Below are positions 6,198-14,304 of a stretch of 22,201 nt of DNA, piece by piece. How positions within the stretch are numbered: position 1 is the stretch's first letter; each line of letters starts with the position of its first letter. The DNA is taken from NCBI GenBank assembly GCA_021850555.1, contig JAJZLX010000746.1:1-22201 (forward strand). Reading direction: 5' to 3'. The DNA is from Pseudomonadota bacterium (lineage in GTDB: Bacteria > Pseudomonadota > Gammaproteobacteria > Steroidobacterales > Steroidobacteraceae). The translations under genes were made by a program, and so were the position numbers. Below the pieces are notes generated by a model. It made no database searches. It was not told the DNA's origin and saw nothing but the letters and a program-made list of their open reading frames with translations.

Positions 6198-6844
6198 GCG
6201 GTTTTCCTCACACTCTCACGTGTGTGGATGTCCACACGTGAGCATATCCACTGGAATAGCTCGTTGACCTCGGCCGCGGCTTTGCCGAGCGGGTCGAACT
6301 CGACGGCGGTTTGGCCGACCGTGAGCGAATGGACGAAGGCGGCTCGCTGCACGAGCCGCGTCGGCGCGACCGCGAGGCCGTAGCTCTGAATCGCCTGCTC
6401 GGCATCCTCGTGGAGGTGCCCTTGCGGCGGTACGGCGTTGAGCACGACCACGGCGTCCTTCTTCGCCAAGGCGACGATATCCGCCGAGGTCGCGATCGCC
6501 CGAATGTCTAGGATGGCCGGGCGGCAAGGGATCAAGACCAGGTCGGCGGCACGCGCCGCGGCGAGGGCGGCGGACTCGGAGTGGGGCGCCGTGTCGATGA
6601 CCACGAGTTCCGCCCCATGGGCGCGGGCGGTCTCGATCACTTCGGGCAGACGTGCGGCCTGCGCGGAAATCACGACAGGGGACTCTTGCTGCCGCTGGTC
6701 GTGCCAGCCCTTGGCGCTCGCCTGGGGATCGAGATCCACCACGGCCGTCGCCAGGCCGGCGCGCTCAGCGACGGCCGCGAGATTGAGGGCGAGGGTGGTT
6801 TTCCCGGCGCCGCCTTTCTGGGAAATCACGGCCAATACCCGCAT
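6194..6844 (-). CDS. parA: ParA-family partition ATPase
   Basis: A 216-residue ParA of the short type without an N-terminal DNA-binding domain (as in ParF). The deviant Walker A KGGAGKTT is at 10-17, followed by the VVDLDPQASA block and a later LVVIDTAP Walker B. It uses ATP-dependent nucleoid binding to segregate plasmid copies. The ATG at 6844 is preceded by a strong GGAGGAG ribosome-binding site, and a longer in-frame start at 6892 would pass through the upstream operator repeats. It heads the operon that ends with repA, coupling copy maintenance and replication. Its 3' end carries an imperfect palindrome (6216-6241). Confidence 0.95.
   Translation of the reverse strand: MRVLAVISQKGGAGKTTLALNLAAVAERAGLATAVVDLDPQASAKGWHDQRQQESPVVISAQAARLPEVIETARAHGAELVVIDTAPHSESAALAAARAADLVLIPCRPAILDIRAIATSADIVALAKKDAVVVLNAVPPQGHLHEDAEQAIQSYGLAVAPTRLVQRAAFVHSLTVGQTAVEFDPLGKAAAEVNELFQWICSRVDIHTRESVRKTA
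6216..6241. promoter_or_regulatory. Palindrome TCACGTGTG/CACACGTGA at end of parA
   Basis: Perfect 9-bp arms TCACGTGTG (6216-6224) and CACACGTGA (6233-6241) surround a centre that also contains GGATGTCCAC (6226-6235). It sits inside the 3' end of parA, just upstream of the RHH gene start. It is a candidate partition or operator site. Confidence 0.5.
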
Positions 6845-6935
6845 GTGTGCTCCTCCGCATGTGTACACGTCTACGTGAACACAGTGCCACATTCCAAGAT
6901 GTGTACACCAGAATGATATCGGATGTACCGACGTG
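6841..6935. promoter_or_regulatory. Divergent regulatory region between parA and RHH2 with repeated GTGTACAC
   Basis: ATGTGTACAC occurs at 6859-6868 and 6899-6908, with related TACGTGAACAC at 6872 and GATGTACCGACGTGTATCC at 6922-6940. It occupies the whole spacer between two divergent genes, so it is probably the operator of the partition operon and perhaps the centromere. Confidence 0.6.
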
Positions 6936-6946
6936 TATCCACCGGG

Positions 6947-6952
6947 TATACT
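6947..6952 (+). promoter_or_regulatory. Candidate -10 box (TATACT) for a leaderless RHH2 transcript
   Basis: TATACT matches five of six consensus bases and ends 6 bp before the ATG at 6959, so transcription would begin at or next to the start codon. No Shine-Dalgarno sequence is visible, consistent with leaderless translation. The -35 (TGTACC, 17 bp upstream) is poor. Confidence 0.35.
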
Positions 6953-6958
6953 TCAATC

Positions 6959-7186
6959 ATGGCTTTCAAGATCAAAGACGCCGGTCTGCGGCTGCGGGTG
7001 GAGCGCGAGATCCGCCAGGAGTTTGTCGAGGTGTGCCGGGCGGAAGGGAAGACCGCCGCACAGGTGCTGCGCGAGTACATGCGGGACTACATCGCCCGCA
7101 ACCGGGCGGCGGCGCAGAGGGAGCTGTTTGCCGAGATCGAGCCGATGGGAAGCCTGCGGTTGGGTGGCGGTTTACAGGGACGGTAG
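6959..7186 (+). CDS. Ribbon-helix-helix regulator (75 aa), divergent from parA
   Basis: A 75-residue protein beginning MAFKIKDAGLRLRVEREIRQ, then FVEVCRAEGKTAAQVLREYM: a strand, a first helix and a second helix typical of CopG/ParG-type ribbon-helix-helix DNA-binding domains. It has a charged helical tail and a Gly-rich end. It probably represses a nearby promoter, either the divergent partition operon or the nuclease cassette that begins 21 bp downstream on the same strand. The chosen ATG at 6959 has no visible ribosome-binding site but follows a good -10 box. An upstream in-frame start at 6923 would translate the operator. The exact target is unknown. Confidence 0.75.
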   Translation: MAFKIKDAGLRLRVEREIRQEFVEVCRAEGKTAAQVLREYMRDYIARNRAAAQRELFAEIEPMGSLRLGGGLQGR

Positions 7187-7207
7187 TCGTCTTTGGGGGC
7201 GCGTGGG

Positions 7208-9343
7208 ATGACTGGCTTTTACGAACGATTGAGCGCGCGTCGCGAGGACGATGACAAGCTGCGGAACTGTATCGAGCGGGTCGTCGACAAGCTGGACAGA
7301 GCCACGGATCCGCAGAAACCAGGCATGCTGCTGGGGAAGATTCAGTCCGGAAAAACCAGGGCGTTCCTCGGGGTCATCGCCCTCGCGTTCGACCGTGGCT
7401 TCGATATCGCCGTGGTCCTGACCAAGGGCACCAAGACACTGGCGCGCCAGACGGTCAAGCGAATCGGACATGATTTCAAGGAATTCGTGGACGGTGACGA
7501 GATCCTGTTGTGCGACATCATGGAGGCCCCCGAGAGACTGACCAGGGCGGAGTTGCGCCGGAAGTTGATCATTGTCGCCAAGAAGCAGGTGCACAACCTC
7601 GATCGCATACAGAAGCTCCTCGCCGAGACATACCCGGAGCTGAAGTCGAGACGTGTGCTGCTGGTGGATGACGAGGCCGATTTGGCGAGCGTTCGGTTCA
7701 CGAAAAAGAAGGGCGAGGCCGAATACGACCAGGGACGCATAGCCAATCAGATGGACAAGTTGCGCCGGACAGTGGCCAACATTTCGTTTCTTCAAGTGAC
7801 AGCCACCCCTTACTCCCTGTACCTGCAGCCGGACACCTACGAGAGCTCGGCGCAGGCCAAGGAACTCTTCCATCCGAAGCGTCCGGCGTTCACCGAGCTG
7901 CTGCCGATTCACGCCGCCTATGTCGGCGGCGAGACGTATTTCGGCGGGCATGGGGCGGACGATCCGCGCTACTACCTCTATGTGGAGGTTCCCGACAAGG
8001 AGCATGACGTCCTTCGTTCGAGCGATGGCCGGACGATCCGGGAAGACCATCTCTGGACGGGCAGAAACATCGCCAAGCTTCGCCATGCCCTGATCACTTT
8101 CGTTCTCGCCGTGGCTATGCGCAGGCGGCAGCAGGAGCGGGCCGGGGATGCCCCACGCAAGTACGCGATGATCATCCACAACGACACTCAACGGAAAGCT
8201 CACCAGTGGCAATGGGAAACCGTCAACAAGCTGGTTCGGCTCTTCGAGGACGCAGCGGTGAACGACGATCCGCGCCTGCGCGAAGCTTTTGACGCCGCGT
8301 ACGCCGATCTGAAACGATCCGTTTCCGCCGACCATGGGCACATGCTGGCCCCGGAGGATGGGTACAGGGATCTCGTCGCGCTGATCGTTGGCGGCGAGCT
8401 GAATGTTCAGCGAGTCAATTCGGATGAGAATCTCGAGCCATTGCTAGACGCGGACACCGCCGAGCTGAGACTACGCACCAAGGCGAATGTGTTCATCGGC
8501 GGAAACATCCTGGATCGGGGGATCACGGTCCCGAATCTCATCGCGTTTTACTACGGACGCAACCCGAGAAGCATGCAAGCCGACACGGCCCTGCAGCACT
8601 CGCGCATGTACGGCGCCCGTCCGAAGCCAGATATTGCGGTCACGCGCTTTTACACGTCTGGCGCGGTGTATAGGCGTCTGAGCCAGATTCACGATCTGGA
8701 AACCGCGCTGCGGGAGGCTATTGAGAGCGGCGCCCATGAGGGCGGGGTTGTGTTCATCAAACACGACCGGGCGAGGGGTGTGGTTCCGTGCGCTCCCGGA
8801 AAGATTTCTTTGAGCGACATTGTCGCGCTCCGCCCCAACGATATTCTGTTGCCAACGGGATTCGATACCGTCGCTTCGTCCCGACTGGAGTCCGCGACGA
8901 GGAAGGTGGACGCGTTGGTGCCCGCGACGTGCCTGGGAACGAGGCGTTTCGCGGAGATCCGCCTCGACGAGGCCATGAGGTTGATCGACACGTTGGAGCC
9001 AACCATTGTCCTCGATGGCGCCTCCGGCTTCGATTGGGATGCCATGCGCGGGTTGCTTCGCTATCAGGCGGAGCACTGCGGTGGCGGGGTCGCGATCCTG
9101 GCGGAGCAAGGTCGTCGCCTGCGGAAAGAGGCGTCGGGTGATCGTTCCGGTATATCGATTCTGGGCAGCGAGGAATTGCGAACCCTGGTGCGCGATTCAG
9201 CCCGCACCAAGCCGGCGTTGATCCTGCTGAAACAGATCGGCGGACCGGAGCTTGGCTGGAAGGCCGGACCATTTTGGTGGCCGATGCTGGCCATCACGCG
9301 TCATGTGGCGCCTTGCGTCTACGCGAGGAACGCCGCGCGATGA
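7208..9343 (+). CDS. Z1-domain superfamily 2 helicase / putative endonuclease
   Basis: A 711-residue protein with helicase landmarks: Walker A GKIQSGKT (43-50), a DEAD-like motif LLVDDEADLAS (DDEAD at 154-158), motif III TATPYS (198-203) and a C-terminal QHSRMYGARPKPD block typical of the Z1 family. The Z1 family was described in MORC/MutL-associated restriction systems together with methylase and Vsr-like nuclease genes. It probably uses ATP to act on foreign or unmodified DNA. The ATG at 7208 is chosen over an in-frame TTG at 7193 because it follows a G-rich ribosome-binding site. It is first in the Z1-vsr-M-R-R' cassette. No GHKL/MORC ATPase or DUF4420 partner is present nearby, which is unusual. 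Confidence 0.88.
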   Translation: MTGFYERLSARREDDDKLRNCIERVVDKLDRATDPQKPGMLLGKIQSGKTRAFLGVIALAFDRGFDIAVVLTKGTKTLARQTVKRIGHDFKEFVDGDEILLCDIMEAPERLTRAELRRKLIIVAKKQVHNLDRIQKLLAETYPELKSRRVLLVDDEADLASVRFTKKKGEAEYDQGRIANQMDKLRRTVANISFLQVTATPYSLYLQPDTYESSAQAKELFHPKRPAFTELLPIHAAYVGGETYFGGHGADDPRYYLYVEVPDKEHDVLRSSDGRTIREDHLWTGRNIAKLRHALITFVLAVAMRRRQQERAGDAPRKYAMIIHNDTQRKAHQWQWETVNKLVRLFEDAAVNDDPRLREAFDAAYADLKRSVSADHGHMLAPEDGYRDLVALIVGGELNVQRVNSDENLEPLLDADTAELRLRTKANVFIGGNILDRGITVPNLIAFYYGRNPRSMQADTALQHSRMYGARPKPDIAVTRFYTSGAVYRRLSQIHDLETALREAIESGAHEGGVVFIKHDRARGVVPCAPGKISLSDIVALRPNDILLPTGFDTVASSRLESATRKVDALVPATCLGTRRFAEIRLDEAMRLIDTLEPTIVLDGASGFDWDAMRGLLRYQAEHCGGGVAILAEQGRRLRKEASGDRSGISILGSEELRTLVRDSARTKPALILLKQIGGPELGWKAGPFWWPMLAITRHVAPCVYARNAAR

Positions 9344-9376
9344 CGCGCGTTCGACGATTCTCATGGTGGTGGACGG

Positions 9377-9787
9377 GTGGTTGATAGTGTTTCCCGCAGC
9401 GAGCGTTCCGAAATCATGCGGCGCGTCCGCGCGAAGGACACCGGACCGGAGATGCGGGTCCGGAGGCTCGTGCACGGCATGGGATACCGATACCGTCTGC
9501 ACGACCGGTCGTTGCCGGGGACGCCGGACCTCGTGCTCCGACGTCTGCGGAAGATTATTTTCGTGCACGGATGCTTTTGGCATAGGCACGCGCGGTGCGC
9601 GCTCTCGCGGTTGCCGAAATCGCGATCGGAGTTTTGGGTGCCCAAGTTGGAGGGAAACCGCCTGCGCGACCGGCGGAATCTGGCCCGCCTGCGTCGAGCC
9701 GGCTGGGATGTGTTGGTCATATGGGAATGTGAGATCGCGGATCTCCCGTGTCTCGGAAAACGAATAAGGGGGTTTCTCGATGCGTAG
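9377..9787 (+). CDS. vsr: Very-short-patch mismatch endonuclease (Vsr)
   Basis: A 136-residue Vsr. The family opening SEIMRRVRAKDTGPEMRVRR is followed by PGTPDLVL and FVHGCFWHRH. Key residues fall at the E. coli Vsr positions: Glu25, Asp51, His64, Trp68 and His69. Zinc ligands Cys66 and His71 are present, with further cysteines at 74 and 118 (one position later than in E. coli). It nicks at T:G mismatches created by deamination of 5-methylcytosine, so it fits the m5C methyltransferase whose gene overlaps its end by 8 bp. The GTG at 9377 is the likely start. It lies 33 bp after the Z1 gene. Confidence 0.95.
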   Translation: MVDSVSRSERSEIMRRVRAKDTGPEMRVRRLVHGMGYRYRLHDRSLPGTPDLVLRRLRKIIFVHGCFWHRHARCALSRLPKSRSEFWVPKLEGNRLRDRRNLARLRRAGWDVLVIWECEIADLPCLGKRIRGFLDA

Positions 9788-10946
9788 CGTCGAATTGTTC
9801 GCCGGGGCGGGTGGTCTCGCCATCGGCATGGCGGAGGCGGGATTTCGGCACGCGGCCGTGATTGAGTGGAATCGAGACGCCTGCGAGACCTTCCGGGAAA
9901 ATCAGCGCCACCACGCGCGCGCAGTGGAGGGATGGCCGCTGATCGAGGGCGATGTGCGCCACCTCGATTACTCGAGGATCGGCAAGGACATCCTGGTGGT
10001 CTCCGGCGGACCGCCATGTCAGCCTTTTTCTCTTGGCGGCAAGCACCGCGGGTTCCGGGACGATCGAGACATGTTTCCCGAGGCGGTGCGGGCGGTGCGC
10101 GAGCTGCGACCGAGGGCGTTCATCTTCGAGAACGTGAAGGGTCTTCTCCGGCAGACTTTCGCGAACTATTTTGAGTACATACTTTTGCAGCTGGGTCATC
10201 CTGGACTCATGCGGAAAAGGACGGAGTCCTGGGAGGATCACCGTGCGCGCCTCGAACGGCACCACACCGCCAGGGGCCGGCGGGCCGAGTACAACGTAAT
10301 TTTCAGGCTGCTGAACGCCGCCGACTACGGGGTTCCGCAGCGGCGCGAGAGGGTCTTCATCGTGGGATTCAGATCCGACCTGGATGTCGAGTGGAGTTTT
10401 CCACGCCCGACGCATTCGGAGGATGCCTTGCTAAGCTCCAAATGGATCACGGGGGAGTACTGGGAGAGACACGGCGTCGCCAAACGGCGGAGACCGCGGC
10501 CCGACGCGCGACTCGAGTCCCGCATCCAGCGATTGTGGGGTTTCGACGCGCTGGATACGCTGGAACCGTGGCGGACCGTGCGGGACGCGATCACGGACCT
10601 GCCGGATCCGGAGCGCGACGGGGATGGCGGAATCGCCAACCACGCTTTCAATCCCGGCGCGCGCAGCTATCCGGGACACACCGGCAGTCCGCTCGACGAG
10701 CCGGCGAAGACGCTCAAGGCTGGCGATCATGGCGTCCCCGGAGGGGAGAACATGCTCGCTCGGCCGGACGGCTCGGTGCGCTATTTCACGGTGCGCGAGG
10801 CGGCCCGGTTGCAGACCTTCCCGGACGGCTATGTGTTTCGCGGCGCCTGGGGCGAGGCCATGCGCCAGCTTGGCAACGCCGTGCCGGTCCGGCTTGCGGC
10901 GACCGTGGCGCGTTCAGTCGCCAAGACGCTCGAGGCGCGCGCGTGA
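9780..10946 (+). CDS. DNA (cytosine-5) methyltransferase, Eco29kI-like
   Basis: A 388-residue C5 cytosine methyltransferase with motifs in order: SAM-binding LFAGAGGLAIGM (6-17), the catalytic PCQPFS with Cys80, ENVKG (117-121), PQRRERVFIVG (186-196), and C-terminal REAARLQTFP and GNAVP. The target-recognition region includes HTGSPLDEPAKTLKAGDHGV. Its size and the downstream Eco29kI-type nucleases suggest it modifies the same palindrome as they cut, perhaps CCGCGG as for Eco29kI; the specificity is inference. It overlaps vsr upstream by 8 bp and the first nuclease gene by GTGA downstream, so modification and restriction are translationally coupled. Confidence 0.96.
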   Translation: MRSVELFAGAGGLAIGMAEAGFRHAAVIEWNRDACETFRENQRHHARAVEGWPLIEGDVRHLDYSRIGKDILVVSGGPPCQPFSLGGKHRGFRDDRDMFPEAVRAVRELRPRAFIFENVKGLLRQTFANYFEYILLQLGHPGLMRKRTESWEDHRARLERHHTARGRRAEYNVIFRLLNAADYGVPQRRERVFIVGFRSDLDVEWSFPRPTHSEDALLSSKWITGEYWERHGVAKRRRPRPDARLESRIQRLWGFDALDTLEPWRTVRDAITDLPDPERDGDGGIANHAFNPGARSYPGHTGSPLDEPAKTLKAGDHGVPGGENMLARPDGSVRYFTVREAARLQTFPDGYVFRGAWGEAMRQLGNAVPVRLAATVARSVAKTLEARA

Positions 10947-11794
10947 CGCGGGAGGAGGAGGGTTCCATCGCCGAGGCGCTCAAGGCGGTCATCGAGCGCG
11001 TTGACGACACGCGGGACTCGCTCGCCGGAACGAAGGGCAGGAACGCGAGGCAGGAGCTCGAATGCCTGACCAGCGAGCTGCGAACTCGACTGGCCGCTCT
11101 GGACCAGATACAGCATCCGGAGTCGTTTTTCGACCCGGCGGATCCGCGTCTGTTCGGTGTCTTCGCGGCGCTGGCGCTGATCGGCATGGACCGTGTGCCG
11201 CTGGGCTCCCTGGAGACGAACCGGTTCTACGGCTCGGGTGTGTACGCGTTGTACTACAAGGGAGGGTTCAAAACCTACCAACCGATCTCCGGCACGGAGC
11301 ACCCTATCTATGTGGGGAAGGCCGATCCTGAGATGCCGCACGCGCGCTCGCCGCGGCAGCAGGGCGAGAAGCTCTGTGGTCGCTTGAACGAGCATCGCAA
11401 GAACATCGAGAGGGCGGAAAACCTCGAGCTGACGGATTTCGAATGTCGCTACCTGGTCGTGGCGAGCGGATGGCAGACGGCGGCTGAGAGCGCGCTCATC
11501 GGCTTGTTCAAGCCCATCTGGAACAAGGAAACCAGGATCCTGCTGGGCTTTGGGAAGCACGGCGACAGCGCGGAGACGCGACGCAACCGACGGTCGCCGT
11601 GGGATGTGCTGCATGCGGGGCGTCAATGGGCGGACGCCGCGAAATACGCCGCCAGCATGGTCGAGGATTCGAAATCGGTGGGAGACATCGAGGAGGAGGT
11701 GCGGGAGCACTTCAAGGAGAACAAGCCGGTCCCGGACATTGAGCACATCGTGCATGAGCTGATCGCGCAGGTGAAGGAGGTTGGGGAGGCGTGA
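10943..11794 (+). CDS. Eco29kI-family GIY-YIG restriction endonuclease, first copy
   Basis: A 283-residue nuclease. A helical extension of about 55 residues is followed by the GIY-YIG core: GVYALYY (99-105), PIYVGKA (121-127), RLNEH (Arg147, His151), Glu182 in AESALIGLF and Asn194 in PIWN. The Arg-His spacing of 4 and Glu-Asn spacing of 12 match the catalytic residues of R.Eco29kI (R104, H108, E142, N154). All expected active-site residues are present, so it should cut. The GTG at 10943 overlaps the methyltransferase stop. Its own stop overlaps the start of a second, divergent copy. Family members usually act alone as homodimers, so the tandem pair is notable. Confidence 0.92.
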   Translation: MTREEEGSIAEALKAVIERVDDTRDSLAGTKGRNARQELECLTSELRTRLAALDQIQHPESFFDPADPRLFGVFAALALIGMDRVPLGSLETNRFYGSGVYALYYKGGFKTYQPISGTEHPIYVGKADPEMPHARSPRQQGEKLCGRLNEHRKNIERAENLELTDFECRYLVVASGWQTAAESALIGLFKPIWNKETRILLGFGKHGDSAETRRNRRSPWDVLHAGRQWADAAKYAASMVEDSKSVGDIEEEVREHFKENKPVPDIEHIVHELIAQVKEVGEA

Positions 11795-12459
11795 GCGATC
11801 AGGAACGCGAGCCATACAATCCGCTGGACAAGCGAAATCTTGGCGAGAGCATCGCGATGGCCCTGCTTCGCGCGCCGCCGCGGCCGCTGAAGGACACCAC
11901 AGGGCTGGTCGGTTGCGGCGTGTATGCGCTGTATTACACCGGCGAGTTCGCCGCATACCTCCCATTGCGCGAGCGGAATGTGGAAGACCGGTTTGAGGAG
12001 CCCATTCACGTCGGAAATGGGGAGCCTGGCGGTGGCAGGAAAGGAAAAGCAAAAACAAAGAAAGGCGCTGGGAAAGAGACTGGTCTCCGCACGCGCCTCG
12101 GGATACACAGACGATCGATCGAGGCCGTCGGTGACATGACAGGCGACCTGAAGATCGAGGATTTTTATTACCGTGCTCTGCCGGTCGATGACGCGTGGAT
12201 TCGCGTTGGCGAAAGCGCTCGGATCGAGAGATTCAGACCACTGTGGAATGTCGTCGTGGATGGTTTTGGCAACAACCCGCAAGGGAGCGGACGCAAAGAC
12301 CAGGAACGCTCGTTATGGGATACTCTCCACTCAGGTCGAAAAGTGGCGAAGGAATTGCCGGATAACTCCGCTTCTGAATCAGACAGTCGGAGCATGATAG
12401 CCGAGTTTTTGAGAAACGAGCGCGGGTTGGTGTCTGTGGAGGTCAAGGGGGGGCGATGA
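11791..12459 (+). CDS. Eco29kI-family GIY-YIG endonuclease, second divergent copy
   Basis: A 222-residue protein, close to R.Eco29kI in length. The core is GVYALYY (43-49), then PIHVGNG (71-77), RLGIH (Arg102, His106), Glu141 in GESARIERF and Asn153 in PLWN, followed by DQERSLWDTLHSGR. It keeps the Arg/His/Glu/Asn set, but the YIG tyrosine is His73 and the following lysine is Asn76, both altered relative to the first copy (YVGK). A Lys/Gly-rich insert (80-97) lies before the RxxxH motif. The GTG start overlaps the previous stop by 4 bp. It may be a partner subunit with changed activity, a second nuclease, or a decaying duplicate. The sequence is too divergent from copy one for a recent duplication. 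Confidence 0.88.
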   Translation: MSDQEREPYNPLDKRNLGESIAMALLRAPPRPLKDTTGLVGCGVYALYYTGEFAAYLPLRERNVEDRFEEPIHVGNGEPGGGRKGKAKTKKGAGKETGLRTRLGIHRRSIEAVGDMTGDLKIEDFYYRALPVDDAWIRVGESARIERFRPLWNVVVDGFGNNPQGSGRKDQERSLWDTLHSGRKVAKELPDNSASESDSRSMIAEFLRNERGLVSVEVKGGR

Positions 12460-12510
12460 GTCGACTTGAAGTGGACGAATTTCCAAGCCGCACTACCGTA
12501 CCAGTCAAGT

Positions 12511-13284
12511 TCAAGTACCTGCGCCGCTTTCACTTCTCCGGGCATCGGTTCGTTCCTTCCATGTCGCTACGAGGAACGCGGCCATCGCGCCGGCGAGATT
12601 AACCGCGAGTTCGGCGTGCCTGGCCTTGGGCCGCGCCGCGCGCTTCCCCTTGCCGTGCGCGTCGCTGACCTTGTTCCGAATCGCCGCGAGGTTGTTCACG
12701 ATCGACTGACAATTGCCGAGGATGGACTTGAAGGCCGGCTCTGCGTGCTGAGCCGGGCTCAGATTGAGGCGCTCGGCGCATAGCGCCCAGAGCTTCCCGG
12801 GATCCGCATCGTCCGGATATGGGATATTCAGTTCATCCAGAACATGCTTGCAGGCGCTCTCGATCAGAGTCCGCGCGGCGGTGATCGCGCCTTCCGGGTC
12901 CGATGCTCGGCGATCCAGCGCCTTCTGCCAGACGGCGCGCACGTTGTCCTCGTCCAGTGACTTGAGGGTGGCCTCGATGTGGCCGGCGGCGGGATGTGTG
13001 GTCCTCGACTCGAGATGATCGAGCACGGGGCGGAAGCTGTCCCACAGGAATTGTCGCCGCTCTGCGTAGTGCGCGAACTTATGTTTGATGAAATCCCAGA
13101 ACGATGACAGGTCGCGGTAGCGCTTGACGAACGGTGGCAGCGATTCCTGGACATCATTGACCGCCAAGAGCTCCGAACGGAGTGTGCGATAGGCCTGGTC
13201 GTCACCTTCGAAACCACCGCCCGTGGAGAATCTGACGAGCTCGTCCTGCAGGCGCTGCACTTTCGCGAGGGTGTCCTCGAACAT
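12511..13284 (-). CDS. Abortive-infection family protein (Abi_C domain)
   Basis: A 257-residue protein. The C-terminal half carries the Abi_C pattern (PF14355 type): DPEGAITAARTLIESACKHV, LNLSPAQHAEPAFKSILGNC, and AIRNKVSDAHGKGKRAARP, then ARHAELAVNLAGAMAAFLV. The RNKxSDxHG segment resembles the Rx4-6H motif of HEPN RNases, so it may be an RNase toxin, although the spacing should be checked. The N-terminal half is helical with unknown function. It is convergent with the nuclease cassette, with 51 bp between stops, and probably expressed independently. It fits a defence island. The start ATG at 13284 is the first in frame. Confidence 0.85.
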   Translation of the reverse strand: MFEDTLAKVQRLQDELVRFSTGGGFEGDDQAYRTLRSELLAVNDVQESLPPFVKRYRDLSSFWDFIKHKFAHYAERRQFLWDSFRPVLDHLESRTTHPAAGHIEATLKSLDEDNVRAVWQKALDRRASDPEGAITAARTLIESACKHVLDELNIPYPDDADPGKLWALCAERLNLSPAQHAEPAFKSILGNCQSIVNNLAAIRNKVSDAHGKGKRAARPKARHAELAVNLAGAMAAFLVATWKERTDARRSESGAGT

Positions 13285-13308
13285 GAGACTCTCGCTCGGA
13301 CCCCAGCT

Positions 13309-14304
13309 CTAATAACTGACCTTGAACGTCGGCGAGTCCTCTGGCCGGCTCTTGCGCCGGTCGTAGAGGCGGGTGGTGGCAATGTTCGCGTGCCCGAGCC
13401 ACTCCTGGACCTTCGCGATGTCGGCCTCGTGCTCGAGGGCGTTGGTCGCGGCGGTGGCCCGGAGGGCATGCACGCCGATGGCGACCCCGATTTTCTGCGC
13501 GTAGCCGCGGACGAGCTTGTAGATCCCGTCGCCGGAGAGCGTCCGCTCGAGCTCGCCGGTACGGTTGTTGCGGATGGGGCGGAAGAGGGGGCCGGATTTA
13601 TCGTGCCCGCGGCCGAAGGCCTCCAGGTAGTCGGTCAGGAGTTCCTGGGTGCCGGGGTGCAGGGGGATGTGCCGCATCTTGCCGCCTTTTCCGTGCACGC
13701 GCAGGTGGGGCACGCCACGGCGGGGGTGGATGTCCTGGACGGTCAAGGACGACAGCTCCTCGCGCCGCAGTCCGTGGTAGAGCAGGAGGGAGAGGAGGGC
13801 GCGATCGCGCTTACCTTTCAGGTCGTCGCCGGCGGGAAGCCTCAGGAGGTGCCGCGCCTGGGCGTCGCCGAGGGCTGGCGTCTTGCCTTCGTAGCTCTCG
13901 ACCTTGGGTCGGCGGACGCCTTTCACTGGGTTGTGGGTTACGGCGTTCGCGTCGGAGAGGTACTCGAACAGGGAGGAGAGGGCGGCGAGCTTGCGGCGGA
14001 TGGTGCTGCCGTTGAGCTTGCGATGCTCGAGGTCCTTGCGCCAGGCGAGCACGTGCGCGCGGGTGACGAGCCGCAGATCCTGCGGCGCCGAGATCCCGAC
14101 GAACCGCATGAACTCCCCGAGATCGTTGCGGTAGGCGCGACGGGTATTCGGGTTGTCGATGTTGGCGAACCACTCCGTTGCCGGCGGCACTTGGGCGAGC
14201 TGGTGGAACTCTGGGGCGGTGAGCGCGCGCGAACTCGCCGCCGGCGTTGGTCCCGAATGCTGGGCGGGCAGGCTGACCGACTTGGCCGTGCCCGAGCCCG
14301 TCAT
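13309..14304 (-). CDS. Tyrosine recombinase/integrase (XerD-like)
   Basis: A 331-residue recombinase with an N-terminal SAM-like DNA-binding domain (about 40-125, including [18 protein letters not shown]) and a C-terminal catalytic domain. The catalytic set is visible: Arg180 (GLRREEL), Lys206 (HGKGGK), HALR with His279 and Arg282, His305 (WLGHANI) and nucleophile Tyr314 (TTRLYDRR). It may resolve plasmid multimers or integrate the element. The ATG at 14304 overlaps the hepT stop (ATGA at 14301-14304), so it is translationally coupled to the toxin-antitoxin pair. An N-terminal Ala/Ser/Pro-rich extension of about 30 residues is poorly conserved. No target or core site could be identified by eye. 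Confidence 0.94.
   Translation of the reverse strand: MTGSGTAKSVSLPAQHSGPTPAASSRALTAPEFHQLAQVPPATEWFANIDNPNTRRAYRNDLGEFMRFVGISAPQDLRLVTRAHVLAWRKDLEHRKLNGSTIRRKLAALSSLFEYLSDANAVTHNPVKGVRRPKVESYEGKTPALGDAQARHLLRLPAGDDLKGKRDRALLSLLLYHGLRREELSSLTVQDIHPRRGVPHLRVHGKGGKMRHIPLHPGTQELLTDYLEAFGRGHDKSGPLFRPIRNNRTGELERTLSGDGIYKLVRGYAQKIGVAIGVHALRATAATNALEHEADIAKVQEWLGHANIATTRLYDRRKSRPEDSPTFKVSY

Noticed and set aside
7172..8341. A 389-codon minus-strand frame opposite the Z1 gene
   Set aside because: Antisense to a gene with clear helicase motifs and no family similarity of its own.
10829..12058. A 409-codon minus-strand open frame opposite the GIY-YIG nucleases
   Set aside because: No domain resemblance; it lies antisense to overlapping genes with intact nuclease motifs.
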